This document shows positions 47,761-60,000 of a stretch of 64,000 nt of DNA, one piece after another. A program made the position numbers and the translations under genes. Each line of letters starts with the position of its first letter. Position 1 is the stretch's first letter. Below the pieces are notes generated by a model. The model was not told the DNA's origin, searched no databases, and saw nothing but the letters and a program-made list of their open reading frames with translations. The stretch is from Bimastos eiseni (lineage: Eukaryota > Annelida > Clitellata > Crassiclitellata > Lumbricidae), in the NCBI GenBank assembly GCA_959347315.1, contig OY365813.1, positions 12,376,829 to 12,440,828 on the forward strand, in the 5' to 3' direction.

Positions 47761-48298
47761 TAAGTCTATACCATCCAAAGGGCAAACAATCATGTACTTC
47801 CTAGTTCATTTTCAATTCAGGTAGTTTCTGCAAGTTCCAAATGTCTTTCTTAGAGCTCTAGAACTCTAAGAGTTCAGCGTTAATGGATTAGCAAGTGAAT
47901 ACACGTAGGTAAGAGCCTGAGAGATGAGTGTGTTTCTTTGTGTTTGTCAAACGTGCTTCTGAGATCTTAGGCATGAACTGCATGGCATTCCTACCGCTTA
48001 CGGCCGAAGTTGCCAAAATCCTTGAGCACATCCCTTTGAACCAAGGTTTTAATCAAGTGTCTAGTGACGTCTTTATGACGGCAAGAGCTGTTGATTCCAA
48101 TCTTGTCTTAACCGTTGTGAATGGACTGCACTGACATAGCCTACGAATAGCCCCGACTATGCCAATGCCATTATTTTTGCAGCATCTATCCACCCTCTGA
48201 AAAGCTATTTGCAAAAAGACGTTTTACTTAACCGAATATAGGCCTGACTCAGATTCAGTTCCTACCTCATTGCATGCGTAATCCTATGAGACATAGCT

Positions 48299-48430
48299 CC
48301 TACTGTTGAGCCAACCGTTGAGCCAACTGTTGTGCCAACTGTTGAGCCAACTGTCGAGCCAACTGTTGAATCTACTGTTGAGCCAACTGTTGAGCCAACT
48401 GTTGAGTCTACTGTTGAGCCAACTTTTTGG
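48299..48430. repeat. 12-base tandem repeat (ACTGTTGAGCCA)
   Basis: About ten units with GAGCCA/GAGTCTA variants. Translated in one frame it gives TVEP repeats, but there is no gene context. Confidence 0.88.
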
Positions 48431-48559
48431 CCAACTTATTCTATCTGGAATAGGCAGAGGCGTGATAGTATTCAGACCATCGGCTGCCATTTGAATATCA
48501 TGATCACAAATTTCAAAATGTCTAAAGCGCTAGACTATTGTAAACCTAAGTGAAGGGCA

Positions 48560-48880
48560 CCAGTATATTCAGAAGCGGTGTATTGTGGCAGAGGGGCTGT
48601 CCAGAGATTCATGTCCAGTGGGGGTGAGAGTAAACATGACGGAGAAACTACAGAAGCAGAGCAGTTGCTACGGCAAGACTTGAAGGCGGATGATCGGACG
48701 TATTATTGTAAGCATAATTATTGAAGAAAGGAATTGTCTTTTGGAGTGGAAAGCTTTGGGCGATGATTGAAGATGACTAAGGCAGATGACGGTGAGTAAG
48801 CGGCGATATTGGTGGAGGAATTGAAATTTTGTGAAATTCATGCAGAGGGGAGAGTTCTTTCCAAATGAAGTATATCGTAG
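48560..48880 (-). mobile_element. L2-like LINE fragment
   Basis: The minus-strand frame FTKFQFLHQYRRLLT, then LQSSPKAFHSKRQFLSSI, matches LLLSSPKVFHSQLKALLFRKF of the LINE at 31.8 kb. Decayed. Confidence 0.6.
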
Positions 48881-50850
48881 AAAATGCATCTGTCGGCGAC
48901 TTTATGAGGAGTACAGACTGGATCAAGTGGAGTGTTATATTTAGAGGTTTGGTTGGGTAGACAAGGCTGGCTTGAGGGTTAAGGGCTGACTGTACTGTAG
49001 GGAGTTGTCGCTTTGCGATAGGGCTTTGAAGCTAACGCGTTCAACTATTTTCAGCCAGTGGGTTAATTTAATCTACGAGAGTGGTAGACCCTATATAATG
49101 ACATTTATTGAAAATTGATTATCTCAGTTCAGTTAGGCTAAAATACAAAGTTGAGGACATGTCAGCTCACTAGATCTTTAAATTACGGAATCAGCACATT
49201 TCGCGCACTGAGCACTGCTTTGATCCATTACGGGGATGGATGTTCCATTTCTTCCAATATGCATCCTACAACAAACTTAAATACATGCAGGTGACTGACT
49301 GATCCTTATGTACATTGGAAACTGAACTGTAGAGCTGGCTGAACATGGGGTTTAATTTACAGCAACTATAAGCTTACTAGCATTGGTAAAATACGCTTAG
49401 AAATAACGCTAGGTAGCCTATATGGCTACTATAATGTCAGCAAGCAAATGGCTTCTAGAAAGTCTAATCGTAATCGCAATTGATCTCCAATTTCTAAACC
49501 GAAACTCAAAAGCCAAGCGCAAGTCACAAGTTTACTAACGAGCATCGCATAATATGTAGTTGTAAACTCTACCCAACGCAAGCAAATAATTGGCTAAATA
49601 ATAATCTATTCCAAGACAACAATAGAATTTTAATGCAATGTTTGTACGATATATGCACCAGTCTGTGATACATAGTCAATTAATAAAAGCAAACCTTCCG
49701 AATATGTCGGTTACTAAGATATGTACAAAGTCCCATGCAAGTCTGCAACCGTAGGTTCTTTTCAAGACACTGACCAGTCTGTCAAACTATACTGATTTGG
49801 TTTATTTAGACTATGACCAATCAACGTAGACCTATCATCGTCGTGTTTAACTAGGTAGTTACCTTTCGTGTTTATTTACATTATGAATTAAACTTTAATC
49901 ACTGATCGTTATTAAATAAAACATTGACTAAAGTATTCCTGTTCATGATAAAAATTTCTTCTCCATCTTGCTCTTTAGAGGCTTTTCTCTCTCCTCCAAA
50001 GCTGTTGCGCTGATTTTCGCTCAATTACGATGATTCTATATTTAAAAGATGCAACATAATCATTAATCAGGCATCATTAGGCCTACATTTCTACGTGAAT
50101 TGTTATCCCACGTCAAAAGCGAGCAGATAAGCTACCAGAAAATAAAACAATCCTGTATATTCCAGATTACCATACAGGACCCGTCTATTAGGCCTATATA
50201 AGAATCTTGTAATAGCCATTGGCCTAGTAGTATGTGTCAAGTTTTATCATGTTTATTACGGTTAATATTAAATTCGCGTGTTAAAGCTGCATTTTCACTT
50301 TGCTGTCAAATGATCACGCGATTACAACGATATCAATCCATGTCCGGTATCATAATAATCGATTACAATAAAGTACAATATGATATAATATAGCTGTAGT
50401 TGTTATTGTCCTCCTCCCAACAGTCAGAAGTGCACACGACCATACGATAAGCCTATATATAATTATATATATAAATATATATGAGTTGCAAATTGTCATT
50501 TTTAGAAGCAATATAAACTAATGTTGCAAACTTGACATAGAAGTAAATGAGACAGAAAATGAGACGCGGTTTGAATTAGATATATCTGCAACTCACTGTA
50601 CAGCCCTAATAACAGACTTATGTCACACAGTATGCTCGCATTGTAACACTGACTCAGAGGCAATTATCATTAACCTAGACAATGAAGCAGCTCACAATAA
50701 AAATCACAACTGCAGCAATTACTCAGCCACTTGAAATAATGCCGGAAATGATGTTCGCTCTGCTACGGTCGAAAGCAATGGCAAAGATAGAGTATGTCTG
50801 GCAGCTTGGCACTTCTGAAGCCTTTCAGCAACGACGATTCACTATCTTAC
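48881..50850. other. R5 3' region, no exon recognised
   Basis: The terminal R5 exon must lie here or be shared elsewhere, since the tail exon ends in a phase-0 donor. I see no convincing candidate, RNA gene or transposase. Confidence 0.4.
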
Positions 50851-51003
50851 CTTGGGCTTAGCAACCTGAGGAAGCGTATCAAGCGATGCGTAATATCCAT
50901 CGTCGAATGGTGGGTTAGTTGGAAGTTCGTAGGTACAATCTTCCTCGTAATGATTTGCTGCATTTGTGGCATTGGTAGGTCGAGTTATAGCTGGTTGTTG
51001 GGG
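50851..51003 (-). CDS. R5 cytoplasmic tail exon with tyrosine motifs
   Basis: 51 codons, phase 0 both ends (acceptor GTTGGCAG, donor CCCAAG|GTAAGA). It starts PQQPAITRPTN. Tyrosines lie in NHYEED, CTYELP and DDGYYASLDTL. YASL fits YxxL; the upstream YELP has Leu at +2 rather than +3. Confidence 0.78.
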
Positions 51004-54000
51004 CTGCCAACGCAGAAAGTAATGAAGTCATTAAGACTGTTGTAAAAATAGCAGCGTCAAAAGATTGCATCTCAGTTATTTAGCGGGATGATTATGTTCG
51101 GTTTCATCTCTCAAACCACAGTACAAATCATATACCCTATTCCTTTGCTTAAAGATTAGACCCTACTAAAGCTGCTTGTTGTATTTACTAAACGAAATTT
51201 ATCTTTGGCACTTTTCATATTTTATGCGGCATATATGAAGAAGAGGAGTATTTGCTAATGTGTGGTCTTATAGTGTGAGCCTTAAAAAAGCTTTACCTGA
51301 CTTGGGTTCTTTGATTGTGACTTTTTACGACGATCGTTGACAATGAAAGCTATCAGGCATCCAATTAGCCCAAAGACAGCGAGTCCCAAAAGGACGGCCA
51401 GAACTATGACAGCGACTTGCAGAGAATTGTCTTTTCCAGTATCTGAGATGGGTGTCGTGGAAGCTGTGAATTTTAATGGCATGCACTGAGCTTAACGAAA
51501 AACATTAATGGGAAGAGCATTTGCATCAATGGATTTCTTTCAAAATGCATAGACGACTATCATTTAAATACCAATGAACAGAGTATCATCATCATTTCAA
51601 ACAAGCGAATGAGCATGAAACTGAATCCTATCATTACAGAAATTTTCTCAAACCACGATTTGCTCATGAAGCAAAGTAACAGAAAATATATTCATTATCA
51701 TATTATTTTTTCTGTACATAAGTAGGCCTATATTTAACATAACATAAGTTTTAAGTTGTTTCGAAGTGTTGGAACTACTGCAAATACCTTGGAACGCTTA
51801 TTAGCCCAACTTTCAAAGAATCTTCTTTAAAGGTGTGATGGTGTCCACCAAGGCCATTCCACAAATCAATAACTCAACTCCTGCATTAAGAATTTCTGTC
51901 CCAATGTTCTTTTCGGTTTCTTAAGGTATTTATACCCACAATATTCGTCTTCGAGACGCCTTGTATGGTATTTAATATAAAGAACCTCTCTCACTGAATT
52001 TCACTGTAGATTTAATCGTAGTGCTTCCGTTTTATTGATTATAATCTTGTAGGCTTCGATTAGATCTTATCTATTCCTGCTTCTCTCTAATGTTGTTAGT
52101 TAACTCCTTTTCAGACATCTTCAGTACTGAAATCCTTGCATCGCCAACTCATTTTCTAGTTCTTCATTTTACCTTCTTTAGTTTTGTAGGTGTGGGATTC
52201 CAGCTCTTAATGTAGTATTCCAACTACGGTCGATTTAGTCAATCTCAGTATTTATTCTTGTCTGTGGTGACTATTATCCAACTTATCATATCTGAAGTTC
52301 CGTTAGCAGTATCTAATGTTTTAGCACTTCACACTGAAGATATAGATAGTGCTCTCTTGCACAATCACTACCAAGTTTCTTTCTTCCTCGCCTTGTTTCA
52401 ATGCTTTTTCTCCCATTTCATATGAACACATAAGGTTTTCTACTTTCTAAACATAATTTTAACAAATGAATTGCTGCTAGTTTTTACTTTGCAAAGTATG
52501 TAAATATTTTCAACAATTTAATCAGATATTTGTTTCTGTTAAATTACCCCCAGTCATCTCAGAAGTTAGAACGCTTTTATATAAATTTTATGGCTTATAC
52601 AATGGATCTATCCCCATAAGTTTGCTTGAGCATGAAACAAATTAGATTTAATTGAATTTCTATCTTTATTTGATTGACTTTTTAACTATGATTTTGTTAC
52701 AATGACATAAGTTTTCGGGTTTAAGTGCGTATTCAAAGACAAATCCTGGTGGTACTATAAATGTTTTCAAGAGGGATCTTTTGAGCGTCAATCAAGTCTA
52801 GTTTGCATCATATGACGAAGATGCTATTAAATCACACCTTGTTCTCTTCAGGATAGTACCCGTATCACTCCAATGCTTTTCATGCTCCCCATTACACCCA
52901 CCCATAGGATTGACCTATTTTAAAGTAATCATACTATTACAATAATAGCAGCAGACCCACCAGGTATTCTTGATATTTGTACGCCCTTCACAATCGCCAA
53001 AGTATACGTGTAAGTGTAGCCATCACTCACATACACATTGAAGTCGAATACGTATTCATTTCCTGTTGGCAAAGCGTCATATACAATTCGGTTGTCAGTT
53101 TTGTATATGATGTACGACTGATTACTACACTGAGCTGTTAACTCAACACAGCAAGTAATATTTAGCCACATTGCATCATAACTGGAATTAGCAATGGTGA
53201 AATTGATTGTAGCCTGGGATCCTTCAATCGATATGTCAGCTGGAGAAGTCTCGAAGCTGAGTTCTTTCGGAGTTCTGACAGACATTTTGACGACATTACT
53301 GGAACCAAATGTATTGACTGACCAAATGCTGGCTTCGTAGTCTGTCTCTGGTTGAATGCTGTTTTGAAACAGAGTAGTAAAGGCTGAATTGTAAGAATTT
53401 GCTGCAGGAGTCATGATCTGCGTTTCTACTTCAGTGTTGCTCATGACATCAGTTAGTCGTACGAAGACTGTTTGGTCAGCTCCATTCGACCCCATGGACA
53501 ACCATTGAAGCGAGATGAGGCTTTGAGTTGCATACTGTAGACTGAAATTCGACGGCACATCAGGTGGTCCTGTAAAAATCCACTTAAACACTTCATTCCT
53601 CGTGCTATAGCTATAATTTACTTAAATGGCAGACGATTGACTCGATGCACTTCATCTATGAGAATTGGAATTGAAGCATGATATAATATGCTAGCTCAAG
53701 TACCCGGCTTCGCCCGGGTTGAACTGCGTAAGGTAGTCATTGCAGTTCTTAAATGTGCTGAACATTGCTTCCCCATGCTCGCCTATAAGGAGGCATTTAC
53801 AATATGTGCACATGACTGGCCACTTTTGGCAGGTATTTGCACATATTGTAAATTTCTCCTTATAGGCGAGCATGGGGGAATGGGCAGCATTATGGGATCG
53901 GAACAACCTCCCTCTTTGTTTTTCCTCGGCTGCTAAAAAGTATTCGTGGAAAACTTGGGAAGAGGAGGAGGAGGTGGCGTTAGAGGGAAGGGCGGAGTAT

Positions 54001-57000
54001 CTGGAGAAAGAGAGGAGAAAATAACGAGGTGAAGGAGGTAGGGGAATATGAGGAGGGTAGCGATTGGGGTGGGGATGGAAGTATAGAAAGGGATTGACAG
54101 GAAGGAAGTTGGAGGTAGAGGTAAATGGTTAGGGGAAATAGAAACGGAGAGGGGAGCAAAAAGGGGGCCGAATAGGGTGATGAGGGAGCCGATTAAGAGT
54201 GAAGGGGATAGGTGGGGAGAGAACAGATGTGGGAGAGGTGGGGAAGGTGAGAAACTAGGGGAAATAAAATGAGAACGGAAAGAGGAGGGCAAATGAACTA
54301 AGATTAACCTTCTACAACGGGCAAATAATACAATGCAATACAATACAGTACAGTGTAGAGTTAAATGTGCTGAACATTACTTCCCCATGCTCGCCTATAA
54401 GGAGGCATTTACAACATGTGCACATGACTGGCCACTTTTGGCAGGTATTTGCACATATTGTAAATTCCTCCTTATAGGCGAGCATGGGGGAATGGGCAGC
54501 ATTATGGGATCGGAACAACCTCCCTCTTTATTTTTCCTCGGCTGCTAAAAAGTATTCGTGGAAAACTTGGGAAGAGGAGGAGGAGGTGGCGTTAGAGGGA
54601 AGGGCGGAGTATCTGGAGAAAGAGAGGAGAAAATAACGAGGTGAAGTAATGCAGTAATGTACAGTATTATACAAAATATCACACCATAAAATGATATAAG
54701 GGTATAATACTGTAGGCGCATCGATTGTCAGCTGTTTAAGGTTGCCTTCGAGTCCAGTATAGTCGTTCTTTGAGTAGAACTTAGCTTTAAAGGGGAAAAT
54801 TCGTCTATTTGTTCCAAGTAATGCACACGAACTGGCGATAAGAAAATCTTTACAAAGTTCCCATGCGAATTTCTAGGTCAACCGGACTATTTTCATCACA
54901 CAACTTACTTTAAATTTCGATATTTGAACATCTTTCGTTTCGTATTGCATGATTCGCTGACATTCGATATAACAACAATTATTGTATTTGCATTTGCATC
55001 ATCTTAAGACTGAGCCAATTTCAATTTGTAAATTCAGGCGCGTTAGTTATAATGCCACGGCCTCACTCAAAGCGCTCGCAAAAATGAAACAATTACGATT
55101 GTGTAGACCTACAATGTACTGGGAAACAGAGTCGATGTAAAGCACCAGCTGAGCTTAAAATTCAATCCCGGGCTAAACTGGTTTATTTGACAAGTCATGT
55201 ACTAGGGAATGACAATGGTAAAATGTATGCCTGTATGTATACCTGGAGGAAGCACTTTTAATGTTTCTATTCTTGAACCGTTGCTATTGGTCAAGTTGAC
55301 AGAGTAAGCTCCATAAGAATTCGACGAGGAGAGCCTAAAATTCAGATAAACAGTACCACTGGTCACGCCATTGATAGTCAGCGGCAATTGAGATGTGTAT
55401 CCTGATCCATTTATAAAAGTCCAATTGGTCCACGACGTCAGTGGAGGATTTGCGGCAAACGAGAAATAGCAAAAAACGCTGGAATAAAGAGCTGCGTTGC
55501 ATATTTTGCTTGCTGGGTTGAAGCCATATGTATAGGGTTTACCTAAAATGACAAAACGTGCACTGAGTTGATTGATTGAATACACTCAGACGAAGTTTAT
55601 TTATGAACCATCCAGCCTCTCTGCTCTATGTACGTGTGTATGAAGCACTTCAACTAAGCAGATCGATCTTCCGAATTGTACACATACAATGTATTAGTAC
55701 ATTCAGAATGCCGTCGCTTACCACATCATCGCACAAAAACTGTACAAAACATACAAGATGACAACCAGAAGTCCTCCTCTGAATGAAGCTGCGCTCGTTA
55801 ATAAACCGGTGCCCTGCGATTGGCCTTTGAGTAGCGCTTTATAAATTCGGAATTTACCATAATGATTTACCAATAAGGTTAACAATGTAAAAGGTCAGAT
55901 AAGGCGCTTACACAACGTTAACACCACACTCAGCGACAATGACACTACTTCATACATCATCCTTCGACAAATACCTATTAATCAGTCTGCATTCTTTCTA
56001 ACTACTCTTAAGACTGCTCTGTTCGGCCGGGGTTGAGCTGGGAGCGATTCTGAGTAGGCAAACTTGAAAGGGCGCTATGTAAAATTACTGTAATAATAAA
56101 AAATAATAAAAAAACTGTATATAACATTATATTGTTTATTTCACCCCAATGTACTTCTTTGCACTGCGCTGAATGTGTTGCACACCAGTGCAGATTTTTG
56201 TAGAAGCCCATGCAGTGCACATCTTTAAGAGCCTTTGTGCCTTGATGAGACAGTGCAGAGTAGTATACATCATTCTACTGCAATTTTATTAGCATTGTGA
56301 ACATTATTGTAGAAAAGCATTTCTACTGCTATTCTTAAGAGCCCATCAGAATGCATGCCTCATTTCGGGACAGAGTTTACAAAGTGTTCAAGCCCATCCC
56401 CTCTTTAACATTACTATTAGGACGGTCAATCGAGATTAAAAACATCGCTCAGTTGGATATATCCTTAGTTTTCACTCAGTAAGCAGTCTTATCCTAACTG
56501 AACATACAACAATATAAATAGACTTTCATTAAATGGTTAAATTATGATAATTAAGCTTGGTACTCACTGTAAACCTGTATGCCTATCGAATAACCATATT
56601 TGTTAGGTGATCCTTCTTCCTGACAATAGCATATAATATTGCCTCTATCTTCATACTGAACTGAAGCGATAGCAAGGGTCCTTCCGTCATTTTTAAAACT
56701 GTATCCAGGAACTACGAATCCATTTTGTAATACCGCAGGTCCACTGGAAATGTTCCGGAAGTAGCCATTCCCGCCACTGAACCAGATGTAGTACCAGATG
56801 TAGTTGATTTTAGGTCGATAGGTGGCTGGTGCTGAATTGGAATTGGCTGAGCAATTGAATTCGATAGTATCGCCTTCGAATGCAGGATTTCGTCCTACTG
56901 CCAGTGTTGAGGTGACGCTAAGTATGTCTGAAATAAGTTGTCATAGAATGCCGTATTAAAGATTAAACAAAAAAGTTAAAAGAATATCACTAGGCCAGTA

Positions 57001-60000
57001 TTCTGTGTCAATTTATGAAACCTCTCTTATCATGTTATCATACCTTAGTAATTTCGTCGTTGCTCTGGCTGTCTGCCGTTGGTGTATGCGTCTTTTGTAA
57101 CTAACCATGCTCTGACTATAGCTCGCTGATTATCTGATTATCTTGCAAGAGGCGTCACAGATGCCATATATAGAATCAAGAATTTAAGCTCACTTATTAT
57201 TCCGTGGAGTCAACTCAAAAGCGTCGTAGTAGATTACTGTAATTGTAATTTCAACCATATAAATATACAGCACATTTCAAGAGACTTCTTAGATGCGCTG
57301 TCTTGTTCTTGTACGCCGTCCCCAGATGTTGAGCCGGTTACAACTAAGACTATTCGCGCCGGGGAATAACTGTACATGTATATATCCAGGTCACCATGTG
57401 CAAAGCGAAAACACCCATGCCCAGAATTAGACCAGACCACCTCATTCTCCAACCTCCATCGCCGCTTCAACTCAAAATACCACCCGCTTTAGACGTCTGA
57501 ATATCTGTCTGGCTGGTTCCATGAATCTCGACCCTCTACCTCCTATCGATTCTTTCTTAATTAGGCACCTGTAAATTATCTGGTTCCGGCGACTTCACTT
57601 CTTTATGCTCTGTAGTATTTTGAGGTTGCGATTAAAAAGACAACTGTTTCAAATAAGATGAAGCAGAACTCGTGAGGAAATTGTTCATATGCACTGGAGA
57701 CGTTACTATCGATGCGTTTGTGCAACGGAAGCCAGCGCAATTTCTCTCGCATGATGCCCGACATACATGTTGACACAAAAGATCGTTCACCGTTTTCAAA
57801 GTGCGTTTTCTCAGTAACGGCTTGATATTATGATATGATATTTTGTCTGTGCATACACTAGTCAGTTGAAATATATTGCTACAAATTTATTTTGATATGG
57901 TCCGTGCCATGGTCGCCATTATCATTATTTATTACAGAAATCGAAGGGGCCAGTTTCCCGAAAAATCTGCAATGCGATACGGTTTTCTCATCATATCATC
58001 ACTGTAAACAAAATCTTTGGCATACTAGAAAATAACAGAATATTATTACGCTACATACTCCACAAGTTCTCAACTTAGGATAGGAGAGGAGTCCGGTTGT
58101 TAAGTGACCAATCCTTAGGATGCAACAGGAAGTTGTCATCCAGCCACTTCGTCGTCATGGCTGAGGTATGACAACCTGCATCATCCTGCGGAAATAACCC
58201 CAAGATCATTGTCATCAAATAACTTTCCTGGCATATGAGTACTGCTGTCTGATTGTCTCTCGAACGCTGACTTTACGATATGCTCGAGAATATTTGTAAT
58301 GAAGTTCGGGACTGTACTGCGAATTCAGTCTGGTACCAATTGCCACAAAGTGAAGGCCGTCATCCCACCCCACACCATCACTGACAAACGAAGCGTCATC
58401 TGTGGAGGAGACGGAACGTTCTCCTCCAGTGAACCCCAAACTGCATCGTTTTGTGCATTCGGTACATAAAACACCTTGAATGTCGATTCATCGGTTAACA
58501 TAACATTAGACTACTCTTTCACTGAATCATTTTGATCGAGATATTTAAGTTGAAAACGGTGAACGAACTTTTGTGTCACCTCATATACATAATTATGGCC
58601 AACTACTCTCAAGTTGACCATTGTATTCAAGATGGATAGTAGCTGATTGATGCCGGAAAGTGTTTGCTCATCATAGGCCTACATAGCATCGCCATAATCA
58701 ATCCATGTACAGATAAATGACGATGAAAACGTCAAATTCCACAACGCCGTTAGTTACACAGCACATGTCGTTACAAGGGTGCTTATAACGGCATGCAAAC
58801 ACGCGTGAATGCACGGGTAGCGGTTGTGACGAATTTAGTTGTTAGCCAATCTTGTGAAAAACACTNNNNNNNNNNNNNNNNNNNNNNNNNNNNNNNNNNN
58901 NNNNNNNNNNNNNNNNNNNNNNNNNNNNNNNNNNNNNNNNNNNNNNNNNNNNNNNNNNNNNNNNNNNNNNNNNNNNNNNNNNNNNNNNNNNNNNNNNNNN
59001 NNNNNNNNNNNNNNNNNNNNNNNNNNNNNNNNNNNNNNNNNNNNNNNNNNNNNNNNNNNNNNNNNCAATCGTGAAGCTAAGCACCTTGAAATCCACTTGT
59101 AACTATACAACAGTATGACACTCAGCTATATTGCTGTCACACACTGACTAGTTTGCTCAACTAAAACTTGAAGAGTGCCCCTCATCTACGTATGGATGGT
59201 TCTGTTTCAATGGTTAGGCCATTAACCCGGACGAGTCTGAGGCAATTCTGTCCGATGCATGCCTACCCTGCATTCTTTCAATTTACTTCCTAACATCGAC
59301 TTATCAAACATTGGCTTACCACTTTTCAGACACTACCAAAACACTTGGGGTAAGACTGGACAGCAAATTCGCATTTCGATCACGCAGAACAAGCTATAGA
59401 CGTAAATCTTCTTTATCTCACCTCCTCAAAGTCTACCAAAACTCAGCGTGGTGATGGGTGAAAATTGGACCAGAGGAGTGCCTACCGAGGCTATGCCAGC
59501 CATGGTAAAGGCTTTGGCTGATCACCACATACGCGAGGTGAAAAGGCTCAGCAGGAACCATGATAAAGCTGGCTAACGTGAGAATTAACGCCGCCTCCGA
59601 CACTGGACAGTATCAGAGCCAGTCCCAAGCCTGGATATCCCCCAAGGGCGAAGTGCGGGGGTCGAGCGATGGGTGTAGATACTCCGTTTATACAAAATAA
59701 AATTATACGACAGAAATCCAATGCAACGACACTTCAGCGGAAAACCCTGGAAACGGGGATCGGGGTTGCAGGAACACTAACGGGTCATCGGTCCATGGAC
59801 CAGACAGCAGCAGGTTTGGTAACTGCATGGAAACAGATGGCAAGATAGATTTTGACCAAAGAAAGTTTAGTAAATTAGACTCTCCGACTGGGTCACTTCA
59901 AAGTTCAACTGGTATTTGATGGATTATTGACCTAGGCTTAAAATGTGCCGATTTCAGAGAAAAGCTTCTAATTATTCTTGCTAACTGAACCTATTGTCCA

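Noticed and set aside
48284..48553. TVEP/WLNS repeat frames, possibly mucin-like
   Set aside because: Pure 12-base minisatellite, open in several frames; no flanking exon evidence.
53750..54646. CRISPR-like or regulatory inverted repeats
   Set aside because: Eukaryotic foldback duplicates; no regularly spaced array of short repeats anywhere in the window.
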